DNA of 64,000 bases from Coriaria nepalensis (Eukaryota > Streptophyta > Magnoliopsida > Cucurbitales > Coriariaceae): positions 8,315,501 through 8,379,500 of the forward strand of contig CP114497.1 of the NCBI GenBank assembly GCA_027186245.1, read 5' to 3'. Positions 23,770-36,580 of this stretch are shown piece by piece. Under the pieces are notes generated by a model. It made no database searches. It was not told the origin of the DNA and saw only the letters and a list, made by a program, of their open reading frames with translations. Position 1 is the first letter of the stretch. Each line of letters opens with the position of its first letter. A program made the translations under genes and the position numbers.

Positions 23770-25557
23770 TCACTTCTGATCAGTATAAACGGCATCAACA
23801 TCGTCAAGTTCATGTAGTTTTTCCATAAGTTCCTTATTCAAATCCATCGCTTCATCATCCACCTGAAAGAACCCGAAAAAGTAACTTTGAAAGTGCTCAA
23901 AGAAAACAGTGTGATTCACTCTTTATAAGTACATGCCTAGCTAAAACAAATAGTCAAAATACCTCAATTGGAGCGATAGGAAGTAACTCGGAACCATTGT
24001 CAGGCTCACAATTTACTCCTTCCTCACGTAACTTTGTAAGCATTTCCAAATAGTTCTCCGTAGAGGTCACAATTTTATGATACCTACAATAAAATGTTAC
24101 CAATATCAGGAACATCTCTTCTTTGAAGAAATAATTATAAGTTAGGACATCATGTGCTACCTTTCGGATTTATCTTCTTCAGTATCATCTTCATATTCAG
24201 GAGGTTCAATTACATCTTCAGCACCAGCGTCTAGAGCTATGGTGAGGAGCTGATCTTTATCAGCATCTGAAGCTTTAACATTTATAACCCGAGCCCGTCT
24301 AAACTTGAAAAGGACTGAACCTGGGTCTGCCATTTTCCCCCCATAGTCTTTCACTACTTCTCTAACCAGTGCAACTGACCGATTTATCTTATCTGTTGAG
24401 ACCTCTACAACTATACTAACTCCGCCATAACCATATACCTTAACAAACACAAGAGTTCATTAATCATATCCCGAAAATGTTACGGATACTTCAAAGGTAA
24501 ATAAGTGGTAGCTAGTTTATGCTAACCTCGTAGATTTTCTCAATGTAATCCTCTTGTCCTTTCTCAGACGCTCTCTTGATATTACGATCTAGGATTTCCT
24601 TTGGTACATCTAGCTCCTTGAATTTCTGAATCAAAGTGGCCAAAAGTGTGTTGGAGATTGGATTTGGCCCACCTTTCTTTACACTACATTTGTATTTCCC
24701 TTTAAGATATAAGTAATTATGGTATATTGTGAAATGCAAAAACCCAATGCAGATGTAGCAGATACTCAAAGCTCACAGTCTTAACCAATCACTATCATCC
24801 AAGATTTTCTCAAAACTAGGCATTGAAGCAACATAGAGTAGATCAAGTGTTCAAAAAACACATCACGTCTTACATGAAATCTAGGCGAAGAAGATTGATA
24901 TACTTACGCAGATACAACCTCCTTCCCAATCCTAGAATATAACTTTGCCTTCTTAGCATCCTGAGCACCCTGCATCGAGGTATGTTTCATTCTTTGAAAT
25001 TAACTGAAAATGCTAGACATTTCGTCGAACATACGTCGTGCAGATTACAAAAAAAAAAAAAAAAAAAAAAAAAACCAATTACCAATCAGAAAATGTCAAA
25101 TCAGTAACACTAGCTAAATCACTCACTGAATAAAAATCAGCCAAAAATCATTATCATTCTCATCACTATCCCTGAAATCAATCTCGCAACCAATTCGAAT
25201 TCATGTTGAACTGAATGTGGTGATACCTTTCTGCCTGCAATTTTACAGGAACGTCTTCCCATGTAAACAGGAGAGAACGTCCATATACGTCTCTCTCGAT
25301 CACCATTCCTCCATCTTAACCTTAAATTTGCTTCGAATAATGCTCGTGCAGATGACGACGACGACGATGATAGAAATGCATTTCCTGGATCACAAATAAA
25401 AAATAAAAAACGAAGTTTCAAAACAACAAACACTTCGAGAAAACCAGAAATCACAGAAAGCAAATCCATGGACGAGAGAAAGAGAGAAACTTTGGACAGA
25501 GATTGTAGTCGAAGAAAATCTTTGAAGGATTGCTCCGAATGCTCTGATCGAACTCAT
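23770..25557 (-). CDS. YebC/TACO1-family protein, probably organellar
   Basis: Seven exons on the minus strand: 25557-25491, 25384-25227, 24969-24908, 24683-24527, 24438-24161, 24083-23963 and 23862-23770, giving 311 residues. The conserved YebC core is clear: MGRRSCKIAGRK, GAQDAKKAKLYSRIGKE, KKGGPNP, NIKRASEKGQ, YEVYGYGGV, FKFRRARVI and ALDAGAEDV, with an acidic tail. Bacterial YebC proteins act in transcription or in ribosome rescue, and mitochondrial TACO1 supports COX1 translation. The plant protein is probably imported into an organelle. I chose the ATG at 25557 because it gives an Arg/Ser-rich amphipathic start (MSSIRAFGAILQRFSS) and a T-rich 106-base intron that joins in phase. An uninterrupted frame from 25469 is the alternative, but its start is very hydrophobic. 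Confidence 0.93.
25050..25073. repeat. Poly(A) tract in a YebC-gene intron
   Basis: A run of about 24 A on the plus strand (T on the transcribed strand), between the second and third exons of the YebC-family gene. Confidence 0.85.
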
Positions 25558-27181
25558 ATTCTGCTTCCTTTCTCCTCTGCTCTCTTTTCTTGCGTCGAAA
25601 TCTGATCAAATTGGCGGCCTATTTGTGTTCTAGCAAACTGGGCCGTAAATGATGGGCCTCATTCATTGGGCCCAAAGTGCTGTCCGGTGACTTCTGGGCT
25701 CAAAGTTCTATATAATAGAACATTCAGATTCTACAGTCCAGACCGAAAGGTGGGTACCCAACTCTTTTAGTATCCCCTGAAATTTGAAGATTCATAGCTT
25801 CATAATTAGAACTTAGAAAATGTGTGTCGTTCACGCGTAAATTAGCTATAAAAAAAAAAAAAAAAAAAAAAAAAAACGGCCACCAAATGATCTACTACGC
25901 TTCGAATCAAATAACAGCTGTCGTTAGATATAGTAAGAAATACGGCCATGTTTCGACCTTTTTGTTCGGCTTATGTAATTGTCGGATTCGGTCTTGCCTT
26001 CATAAATCGAAACCAACCTTTCTTACCTACCTACCGTGTTCCTAATACGAGATTAAAGATTTTATCAAATTAGTTTAAATGAGTTAATATATTAATATAC
26101 TCAGATGAAGTATAATATAATAATATATATCATATATTATATAAAAATTAAGTTTAATTTTCCTTTTGATGTCACGTGATGCCTTTCCTTTTTTACATTT
26201 CATGTCATCAAAAGAAAAAAGAAAAAAAGAAATTCTCTCTCCCTCTTTTCTCTTTTTGTTTTAGTTTTTTTTTTCAAATCGAGTGGGTCCGACACTGAAG
26301 AAAACCGACGGGGGGATCACAGTCCATTTCCAAACCTTTCGCTTTCAAGTTCCAGCAGCTTTTTCCATTTATCGACCTTTTTTTTATTAACTCAATATCT
26401 TTTAAGAAAAAAAAAAATTGAACCAACCGAAATTATTATTTTCGATCAGTATATTAATCGAAATAATTTTAATTAAATTAATTAATTATATTTCAGTTGA
26501 TTCTTTATGTATAGATTGAAATATTAGTTTTTTTTAATTTTAATTTTAAATAAATCATAAATTTTAATTTTTATCTTAATATTTATATTAAGTATCAATT
26601 TAAGAATTCTTATTTAAATAAAATAATTTATAAATTAATATATAATAAATAAATTATTTTCTATTTTTAATATAAAAAATTATTTAACATATTTTATATT
26701 TATTTATATAATATTAAATTGAAATATCGATAAACTTTTACCAAAATCAATCGATCTAATACCGATTTGATTTTAATTTCGATTTCAGTTAAGTTTTATT
26801 GGAAATCAATTTTTGCTCGATGCTAATATTAAAACGTTTAATATTTACTTAGTTTTTGAAGAATTTGTTTTAATAGAATATATTTATTTTAGATTAATTA
26901 ATTTTAATTAATTTTATATAAAATATAATTATATAAAATTATCGTTTGTACTTATCGATTGAGCGACACGGTTTCTTTAATTTTTGTTTGTTGAATATAG
27001 AAGAAAATTAGAATGCGTTCTAGAAACAGAAAATGTAAGATTGAGAAAAAAGAAAAAGAAAGAAAAAGGAAAAAAGATGGAAGTAGAGAGAGAGAGACGA
27101 CGCCATTACTACTTCGCTATTTAAATAAGATTTCTACTGTAGAGGCTTTCTCTCTCGTCTCTAGCTCTCTCTCTCTCTACA
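25558..27181. other. Divergent intergenic region between the YebC-family and unc-13-like genes
   Basis: Near the YebC-family gene lie four TGGGCY motifs (separate entry). A poly(A) tract is at 25850-25876, a G-box CACGTG at 26173-26178, and AT-rich sequence at 26400-26940. The last 60 bases (27120-27181) are CT-rich and look like the unc-13-like 5' leader. No gene was seen. Confidence 0.6.
25639..25700 (-). promoter_or_regulatory. Site II (TGGGCY) cluster in the YebC-family promoter
   Basis: TGGGCC at 25639-25644, 25653-25658 and 25667-25672 (the last inside the palindrome TGGGCCCA) and TGGGCT at 25695-25700 lie 82-143 bases upstream of the YebC-family start codon. Clusters of this motif are known in promoters of nuclear genes for mitochondrial and ribosomal proteins, which suits the predicted product. 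Binding is not shown by sequence alone. Confidence 0.6.
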
Positions 27182-30100
27182 ATGGCTCACCTCTTCAGGG
27201 ACCTAAATCTGGGCCATTCGAGGAGAGAGATGACGCCACCGCCGCCACCTATAATGCCACCGAAACCCGCCATCATCGCCGCCGATCTCCAATCGCCACT
27301 CGGCCAACTCGCCTCGCAGCTCACCGATTCCGACCTCCGAATCACCGCCTACGAGATCTTTGTCGCTGCTTGCCGGACTTCCACAGGAAAGCCTCTCACC
27401 TTCGTGCCTTCGTCTGGTTCTCACGCGGATTCGCCTACTCACTCGCATTCTCCTAGCTCCTCCTCCCCTGCCTTGCAGCGATCTCTTACTTCCACCGCTG
27501 CATCGAAAGTCAAGAAGGCTTTTGGTCTTAAATCTCCCGGGTCTGGATCTAAGGGCAGTCCAGGGTCGGGTCAGAGTGGTCAGGGAAAGTCCAAACGGCC
27601 TTTGACGGTTGGCGAGCTCATGAGGATCCAAATGCGAGTTTCTGAGACTGTGGATTCTAGAATTAGGAGGGCTCTGCTTCGGATTTCTGCTGGACAGGTT
27701 AGGTTTTAGCTTTTTTTCCCCCGTTGTAATTCAATTTTGCCTCATTTAGTTGATCTGGTGGTCACTGTGTTCGTTCATGAAAGTTAGAATTCTCTTGTAT
27801 TCTATAATGGATCATTTTTAGGCATTGTATGGTGACCAAACATTACTGCTCTTGGAATTCAAGAGAGTTTTTTGGGTTAGTGAAGTCTATACCTTATGAG
27901 GTATAGTACTTGTATGTGACTGCTTATGGTTTCTTGTATTCTTGAACTCTTTACAGGTTGGAAGGAGAATTGAGTCAGTGGTGGTACCCTTAGAGCTATT
28001 GCAGCAGCTGAAGGCTACAGATTTTAGTGATCCACAAGAGTATGAAGCATGGCAGAAGAGAACCATGAAAGTTCTAGAAGCTGGACTTCTCTTACATCCT
28101 AGAGTGCCTGTGGATAAATCGAACATTGCAGCGCAGCGTGTGAGACAAATAGTTCAAGAAGCATTGACTAGGCCCATAGAAACTGGTAGAAATAATGAGT
28201 CTATGCAAGTTCTTCGTAGTGCCGTTATGTCTCTTTCTTCCAGATCATATGATGGGTCACTAAATGAGTCTTGCCATTGGGCTGATGGGTTCCCTCTGAA
28301 TCTTAGGATTTATGAGATGCTACTTGAAACCTGCTTTGATGCCAATGAAGAAACATCTATGATTGAGGAAGTTGATGAACTGATGGAACATATTAAGAAG
28401 ACTTGGGGAATTCTCGGACTGAACCAAATGCTACACAACCTGTGCTTCACATGGATTTTATTTCATCGCTTCGTTGCAACCGGCCAAGCTGACATAGACC
28501 TGCTTAATGCAGCAGATAGTCAACTAGCAGAAGTAGCTAAAGATGCAAAGGCAACAAAGGATCAAGACTACTTGAAGATTTTGAGTTCTACACTGACCTC
28601 GATTATGGGTTGGGCGGAGAAAAGGCTCCTTGCATATCATGACACTTTTGATAGTGTAAATAGTGATATCATGCAGGGCATTGTTTCTTTGGGCGTCTCG
28701 GCTGCAAAAATTCTAGTTGAAGATATATCAAATGAGTATCGTAGGAGGAAGAAAGGCCAGGTTGATGTGGCTCGAGACAGGACTGATACTTACATCAGGT
28801 CATCATTACGCACTGCTTTTGCTCAGGCAAGTCCTTGTTATGTGCCTCAAGCTATCAAATTAGTTACAATATTTCTCAGAAAAGTTTGCCTTTGTTTTTG
28901 TCATCATTTTTAGGAAATTCATTCGTTGTATGTTTCAGCTTAGTTTAACCTTTTTCATCAATATTTTCACCTAACTTTTTTCCCCGGTCGAACGTATGAA
29001 CTTAATTGTGTTTAAATTATTATTTATAGAAAATGGAGAAGGCAGATTCAAGCAGGAGAGCATCTAAATACCAGCCAAACCCTCTTCCTGTTCTTGCCAT
29101 CCTTGCAAAGGATGTTGGTGAGCTGGCATCTAAGGAGAAGGAGGTGTACAGTCCAATACTGAAGAGATGGCATCCTTTTGCTGCAGGTGTGGCTGTGGCC
29201 ACCCTACATGCATGTTATGGAAATGAATTGAAGCAATTCATATCGAGTATGGGGGAGCTGACACCAGATGCTGTACAGGTGTTGAGAGCTGCAGATAAGC
29301 TGGAGAAAGATCTCGTGCAAATAGCAGTAGAAGATTCAGTTGACAGTGATGATGGAGGAAAGGCAATAATCCGTGAAATGCCTCCTTATGAGGCAGAATC
29401 CGCCATTGCCAATTTGGTTAAAATGTGGATGAAGACAAGATTAGAGAGAATGAAGGAATGGGTCGATAGAAATCTACAACAAGAGGTGTGTGATTTGAAA
29501 AGGTCTTTTTTCTTAAGCATGAGATGAAAGTAATACCATTTCCTCGCTTCCTAATTATTCTTCTTTAATTTCTTTATCATCTCTCTCTTGACATGTTCTT
29601 CTGAATTGTGATTTAAAAGGTCTGGAATCCACAAAATCAAGAAGGATTTGCTTCATCTGCTGTTGAAATTCTGCGAATTATAGATGAAACTTTGGAGGCA
29701 TATTTTCAGCTGCCAATTCCAGTGCATCCTGCATTACTTCCCGACTTGGTGGCTGGCCTAGACAGGTCTCTTCAGTATTACATAACAAAAGTAAAATCCG
29801 GCTGTGGTAAATCCCTTAACAAATCAACACATTTCAATTTATGGCTTCATGTTTGGTTATAATAACCTTAACCCCTATGTCTCTCTATCAACAGGATCAC
29901 GTAATACATATGTTCCCACCATGCCAGCTTTGACCAGGTGCACTATTGGATCAAAGTTCAAAGGATTTGGTAAGAACAAAGAAAAACCACCTATTTCTCA
30001 GCGGAGGAATTCTCAGGTTGCAACTATAAATGGGGACAATTCCTTTGGAATTCCGCAGCTTTGTATTCGCATAAACACATTGCATCGTATCCGGAGTGAG

Positions 30101-30829
30101 TTAGAGATTGTGGAGAAAAGGATAATAACTCATTTAAGAAACTCAGAATCTGCGCTTGCAGAAGATTTTTCAAACGGTTTAGGGAAGAAATTTGAACTCT
30201 CACCTCCTGCTTGCGTAGAAGGAGTCCAACAACTCTGTGAAGCTGTGGGTTATAAAATCGTTTTCCATGACCTGAGCCATGAACTATGGGATGGTTTATA
30301 TGTAGGCAACCCTGCTACTTCCAAAATCGACCCTTTTCTTCTAGAACTTGAAAAACACCTACTGATAATCTCTGACACTGTCCATGAAAGGGTCCGTACA
30401 AGAATCATAACTGACATAATGAAAGCTTCGTTTGATGGCTTCTTACTGGTTCTTCTTGCTGGAGGCCCATCTCGTGCTTTCACCCGACAAGATTCTCAGA
30501 TAATAGAGGATGATTTCAAGTCCTTAAAAGATATGTTCTTTGCAAATGGAGATGGGTTGCCTTCTGAGTTAATAGATAAGTTTTCTTCTACAGTAAGAGG
30601 GGTCCTCCCTCTTTTTCGGACTGATACAGAGAGTATAATAGAGCGGTTTCGACGGGTCACTTTGGAGACTTATGGCTCTTCTGCAAGATCTAGACTACCA
30701 TTGCCTCCTACTTCTGGGCAATGGAACCCTACTGAGCCAAACACTTTGTTACGTGTTTTGTGCTATAGAAACGAAGAAGCTGCTTCGAAATTCCTCAAGA
30801 AGACTTATAATTTGCCGAAGAAGCTGTAG
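27182..30829 (+). CDS. Protein unc-13 homologue (plant MUN-domain/DUF810, PATROL1-like)
   Basis: Five exons join in phase: 27182-27697, 27957-28826, 29030-29485, 29620-29806 and 29895-30829, giving 987 residues. Members of this plant family carry a Munc13-like MUN region. The founding member, PATROL1, helps deliver plasma-membrane H+-ATPase by vesicle traffic. After a Pro-rich start (PPPPPIMPPKP), a conserved block covers LASQLTDSDLRITAYEIFVAACR (described as residues about 40-62), followed by a Ser/Gly-rich linker and the long helical region to the C-terminus (CYRNEEAASKFLKKTY). Length and wording fit the At2g25800-type subgroup better than PATROL1 itself. The second intron starts with GC (CAG/GCAAGT) and ends TATAG, a GC-AG intron. 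It is divergent from the YebC-family gene and converges on NUP85. Confidence 0.93.
28827..29029 (+). other. GC-AG intron of the unc-13-like gene
   Basis: The donor reads CAG/GCAAGT and the acceptor TTTATAG/AAAATGG. Using this GC donor joins ...RTAFAQ to KMEKADSS in frame, the wording expected for this family. Reading through instead gives a stop at 28911. GC-AG introns are a small known class whose flanks are usually close to consensus, as here. Confidence 0.85.
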
Positions 30830-31723
30830 TAAAACTGGAAGGTGCTTTTGCATGCTGTGTTTGCATTTGATCTTGCAGGACCATCGTTATGGCTCTGCTT
30901 GTATTATAGTTAAAAGGGCGACACCGTTGAGGATTATATCATGGGTTAAGATTAAGGGAAAGATCAGTTACTTCTGTATAGTAGATAAGTATTTTTGTAT
31001 TATCTCGGTCTTTGGTTTGTGAGGATTATTCAAGCTGAAGTTTTGAGGTAGCAGAAAGAATTGGGAAAGAGGGGGGATGGTGTTGAAGGCTTTCCTGAGG
31101 GTGAGAAGAAGGTTGGTGATTGGATATATTCTTTTTTAATCATTCATTTTGCTATTTTCAGGTTATGATTGAGATCCTTTTAATTTGAATTTCCATGTAG
31201 GGGTATTTTCTCTGTAAAATATATATATATATTTTTAAAAAAATTTTAAAATATTAATTCCAATTTACATGTATAAGTTGCAGGTATAGTACAAAATTAT
31301 TTGTGGTTTTTTCTAATTTCTGATGATCGTAGCTGATTATCTTGTATTTAGTACTTCATTGTGGATTAATGCTTTTACTTTTCATTTTTATAGCATTTGA
31401 AAGTATGTACTGTTATTTATGTGTTGTCCGGGGCGGCTCCCGGACAACCCTCCGTTCATGTGTATCCATCATTTACCGAACAACCTTCCTTTAATGCACA
31501 TCCATCATTTACCGTCCATTTTAATTCGAGGATTGACATTAAAAATGTGAAGGGAGAACTCTATAAAAAGGAAAGAAAAGGTGAATAATACAAATATACA
31601 ACATTAAGGTCTTCATCAACAAATATGGGAAGAGAAAATTGAAGCACACAATATAGTTAATTACTACAGTCTAGAGGAACGTTCGAGGTTACGCTCGAGT
31701 AAGACGAGGCTTAACAGAATAGC
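30830..31723. other. Gap between convergent genes, with a possible small inserted element
   Basis: This holds the 3' UTR of the unc-13-like gene and the region after NUP85, which is on the other strand. A GC-rich perfect hairpin at 31423-31448, two CCATCATTTACCG copies and a TATA-like CTATAAAAAG at 31561-31570 are the only structured parts. Confidence 0.6.
31423..31448. repeat. Perfect 10-bp inverted repeat (hairpin)
   Basis: GTTGTCCGGG at 31423-31432 and its exact complement CCCGGACAAC at 31439-31448 flank a six-base loop. It starts directly after TG, is far more GC-rich than its surroundings, and is followed by two copies of CCATCATTTACCG near 31467-31520. It may be the terminus of a small LTR-type element. 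Confidence 0.8.
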
Positions 31724-34700
31724 TCACTCCTCCAGAATGGCTCGTCCAAGATTAGTAGCAAGGGCAAGCCTAACAGAACTCAATGCCAGTGGGCCGATGT
31801 CAGCTTCGACGTAACCAGGGTTTAGCTTTGCCATTGACAGCTCTTGCAGTTTATTCAACAAAAGGTTGGTCTGTGCCGAGTTAAGAAGCGTACCCTCTTG
31901 CCAATTAAGCAGTTTCAGCTGCACAAAAACATTAATATGTATATATACAAATGAAAATTGAAACTAAATAAGATATTCCTTTTACATGATAAAATCAATA
32001 CGAAAAAGAATCTCTAACCGAGTCGTGAAGAATTGGTAGCCAAAAATGCTGTGGCGTAGACGGGTTTTTCAGAAGCTGCATAATAATTATTATTATAGTG
32101 AAAGAAAAATAAATCAAACAGTTTTAAGACTTTACTAATATGATGCAAATTTAAGTCTCCGAATCAATTAAGCATGGATAGTATGAACATGTTGCAAACT
32201 AATTAGAACTCGTACCAAAATGAGGTATTCTACGGCTCGTGCTGTGTTAGTTGTTTTTCCATCATGAACTTGATGGAGTTCTTTTTTGAAATCTCTGTAT
32301 CTGTAAAAACATGCAAGGTTAGAATTAAGAGACTACAAAGGGATTTAATACAAAAAATTATTTTTAGAATTATAATTGGTCACAAAATGCGAAAAGTATG
32401 AAAACACCATTGTTTTTTTTTTTAATACCTGCGCAGAAAATCGAGACCACCAGTAGTCCTGGATTCGGAACCTAATAATTCGATCAAACCTTCCCACTGC
32501 TGTATAGTGAATAAATGAATTAGCTATGCCCCAAATAATAACTTAATGCTATGATTCTTAATGGGGCAAAGTAAATGCTTAATTTGATGCTATCATGACA
32601 AATAATTACCTTAAAATGTTCATCAGAGATGGACTTTCCAACAAAATCGAATAGCTGCTGTGCGATCCTAGTGAGACGAATTTCATCCCTGGCCTGCTGA
32701 AGCCAGTAAACTCCACAACTTTTTCTGCCATGCTTCCAGTGATGTACTCCTGCAATCTACACATATATATAATAATTACGACTCATATCAACCAAATGCA
32801 AAAGGCAGATACATATGGCAGTGAACATATGTAACATGGACAAAACTAATCACCTTCATAATGTTTGAACTAATGCTATGCAGTTCATACAGACGACATA
32901 TCTCTATATTCTGCGAGAGAGAAAATTTTGTATCCATCAGTGAGAAACATACGTTAATAATAGTGAAACAAAGAATATCAAAAAATCTAGGACAAATAAC
33001 GATAGGATAGAAAATATTAAAAACTGAAATCTCACCTTCAGCAGCATTTTATTATGATGAACAGGTTGCTTATATAGCAAAATTTCTATAAAACCCATTC
33101 CCTGTTTCGTGCATGATGTCAAGTAAATTGGAGCAATCTGACAAGCAAAATCATCATACAGTATAAGTTTCATTGTGACATATTAACAAACGCTTAAATA
33201 CACCACACCAAAAGTGAAGAAAGAGAGCATTATGAGAGAGAAATCATATAATAACTAGTAGCTTTAGTCAGACAATGATTCTCGTAGCTAGTAGCTTTAG
33301 TCAGACAATGATTCTCGGTTAGCAGTTTTTTGGCCCTCGGTCATTTCTGAATTAGAATGAACAAATTTTATCCTTGGCCAAGCAATATGACCAACCTCAA
33401 TTCATTCATCTGTAATCTTTATATGTTCACTAACATGGATATAGAAAACTGCATTGAGGGATACAGATAACTGAAATCCACATTTTGTCACAGCAGTCTG
33501 CATTCCACAGTACACAAACTAAACAATCAACATACTATAGTATAACTCAGTTACAGACCTGCCAAGTCAAAGCATGTGAAAATAAAACTTGAGCATATAC
33601 AAGCCGATGAAGTTCCTCTATGCTAATTCCTCCCAAATTCTTGCGTTCTTCGTGTAGAAGAATATCGGCTTCATCACTTCCAGCCGTCAGCAATTCCATG
33701 GCATGGACACTCATCCTGTGGAAAACAAAGAGAAAAAAAAAAAAAAAAAAATCTATGATGATCCTCTATGGTCCATACCACAGGAAAGGCAACAATAAGC
33801 CTTTATCCAACATTAAGATCCTATTGACATTCAACTTCATAAACTGGAAGCAGGGGGCAGTGATGTGCTCACCAGGGACCAAATCCTCTAGAGCATTCTG
33901 CCAAGACAACCTAAAACATATCAAAAGACCATCTGAAGTATGAGGGGAAAAAATCCTATCACTCAGGATGAAGAATGTACGTGTTTTCCCATTACTCACC
34001 TCTGTATTTTCTCCAAGAATCCCCATCATAAGCCCTGTTAAGCGATGCATGCTTGATGCTGGTTTGACCTGCATGCATCTATGGGCTAAGCTATATAAGC
34101 TATCAAAACCCTGGTTTAAAAGAGGAATTAGTAACTTACCAAAGGGAGTCAAAGGAATTAGTAACTTATTATATGATAATAAAGAGAACTACCACAGTGA
34201 ATGGTCGGATATACAGAAGCTGAGATATGAACAGCTCAATCCAATTGCATGTTGCAGCACTGAGTATGTCTGTGTTTCCCAGCATGATCTGCAGCATATT
34301 CCTCAAGCCATTCCTGGTCTCACTATGAGCACATTGGACCCAGAAGACACTGCTTTCCAGCTTAAGTATTTGTGCCCTCCATTTTTCCCATCCCTAGGTA
34401 CAAAAAACATACAAAGTTACATGTGTGTTTATTGTTTAATAAGGGTTAAGCAACTGTCACAAGAATGTTTATCAATATTATTGTCTATTATTAACCCTAT
34501 AAACTGTTCGTACACATTTTAATATGGGGTAAATCAGAAGAAGCGTGATTTAATTTTGATGAACTAAACAACCAAACTTTTAAACTTCCCCCAAACTTAC
34601 AATATGAAACCAATAAACTGGAACGGATGGTACACCAATTCCAAAAGCTCACTCTCATTATCACAAAAGCTTTTCCAATCTAACCTCTTGAATTAAAAGT

Positions 34701-36580
34701 AGATCTAAGCCATCCCTAGCCCATTGATGAATACCTTGATGAAATCTGGCTTGGTTTTAAAGCATTCTCCTAATCTTCCAGAACCCAACTCTGGCCGCAG
34801 GCGTGGCATTTTCGAAATAAGAACAGCCACAGTCTCTACCAGTCCATTCTCTGTCTGTCAATTACATACACAAAAGATGACAAAGTGTGAGCAATACATG
34901 TAAATGGTTTCATCTTCATCATCACTAATTACTAGTTTTTGGCATTGTAACAAATAGTTCATCGGTTTGACTCAGGAAAACACCATGGTGGCAGTAATCA
35001 AATCATGTGGTACATAATGTCCAAAAAATTTCAGTACTAAATTCAGTCACAACCATGCTTATTATAAACATTAGAAGCACGATCCCTCAAATTCAACAAA
35101 TATATTTCTTACCAACCTCGCGATCACTGAGCTGATCCAGTTGATAAGACCCATGCAGTCGCAGCATTTTCACCTGCACAAATACCAAAATCGCATTTAT
35201 TGTTTCAGTCATCCAAGATTGAAAATACCACCTAGTAATTGTAAAGAATGGAACCCCTGACCAAAAGAAAAAGGGGAGAATTTTTTAACTACTAACCACA
35301 ATATCTAGCCAACCAACTGCTAATGCAGATGATATTACATCCCAATACTTAGGATTATCTTCGATTATCTGGATAAAACAGTCTCAAACCCGAAAGTTAG
35401 GAAACCTTTGTCGAACTGTTGCAAATATAATATGAAGGACTACTGGACCTTCTGCGACTCCAATTAGACACAAGCTATATACCTGCAAACTGACAAGTTC
35501 TTTTTGAACATCAACAAGATTTGAATGAATTGTTGAATGTGTACTGGAGAGTAGGCAGTCATAATCCTACCATGAAATAAGACAGCTGTTTAATAAAGAG
35601 CAACAGCAGACAGCTAGTAGTTCCCAAAAAATGCCAAAATGGATATACCAAACATAAAGATAAAGGAAGGGAAGATCTATACAGCTAACCAATCCACAAG
35701 TCGCTCAGGAAGCCATCCTTGTGATTTCTTGTCCGCATAAAACATTCCCATCAGCTCCCATGCAGCTTTCAAACAAGTAGGTTGTTCAGCTTTCTAAATG
35801 AGAAAAAGGAAGCCTTATTTTATTACCTAGATTTAAATTTCAGCATAAGTATACAAATACCCAAATGACTGCAAAACTATTTCAGAAAGCATATTAAAAT
35901 AAAACCCATTTCAAATCCAACCAATTCACCTTCAAAACTTCCCTTGGATCTTCAATTACTGGGCTAGGCGGTGATTCAGGATCTCCAAGTAGTGCATTGA
36001 TCTCCTTGTTGTACTCCATCACATATTCCCACCTGCTTTTCCCGCAAGCAAAAAAATTCAAACTATATAGTAAAAATGATTCACAGACTGATGGATACAT
36101 TGAATTGGGCATTAAAAGAGATGTAGGGGAAGGCACAATAGTGCAGAGGTAACAATCGACTTAAAAATCGTTCAATTATCCATACCAGTCTATATGATAG
36201 GGCGAAGAACCAATCGACATCTTCGACAAGCTAGAAAACGAGTTTTTCCGACTTTGAAGTAGTGCAAAAGGCGTGACTGAACCGTACGCTATCCTGCGCC
36301 ACTGTGTATCGTTTATTTCTCTTCCTCCTTCACCATTACTGAGCTTTACCTCCAAAACTTTACCGCCAACTTCACCATCACTTGACTCTCCGGATTCCTC
36401 AGCGGAAGGTAACCTGAAAACCGAAACACGAACGGAATTGCCTCTGGCCCACGAAATGGAAATGCGAGCTATCGGAGGCTGCAGACCGTGATGGATTGGG
36501 TATACCACGTGGTCAGTAGCCTCCGGTGAAGCCAAGACCAAAGCACCGCAGGAAGAAGATTCGGACACGATTCCCGGCAT
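31724..36580 (-). CDS. NUP85: Nuclear pore complex protein NUP85
   Basis: Eighteen minus-strand exons join in phase to 720 residues (Arabidopsis about 716): 36580-36186, 36032-35930, 35793-35683, 35566-35483, 35368-35297, 35173-35117, 34854-34735, 34393-34193, 34110-34000, 33910-33873, 33715-33559, 33137-33036, 32910-32854, 32756-32610, 32499-32429, 32300-32216, 32075-32019 and 31918-31724. NUP85 is an alpha-helical scaffold nucleoporin of the Nup107-160 (Y) complex, acting in mRNA export, plant immunity and symbiosis signalling. Recognisable blocks are VYPIHHGLQPPIARISISWARG, described at about residues 25-46, then RRIAYGSVTPFALLQSR, WEYVMEY, FWVQCAH, GILGENTEVVLAECS, LTWQIAPIYL and the end SVRLALATNLGRAILEE. 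The ATG at 36580 (MPGIVSES) was preferred to one six codons upstream because the family starts MPG. Exon 3 uses a weaker donor (GCT/GTATAG). No damage was seen. Confidence 0.96.
33255..33317. repeat. 33-base tandem duplication in a NUP85 intron
   Basis: The unit starting CTAGTAGCTTTAGTCAGACA lies at 33255-33287, and its first 30 bases repeat at 33288-33317. It sits in the intron between the exons ending at 33559 and starting at 33137. Confidence 0.85.

Noticed and set aside
27203..27631. 142-residue antisense frame
   Set aside because: It lies opposite the first exon of the unc-13-like gene and arises from its GC-rich coding sequence.
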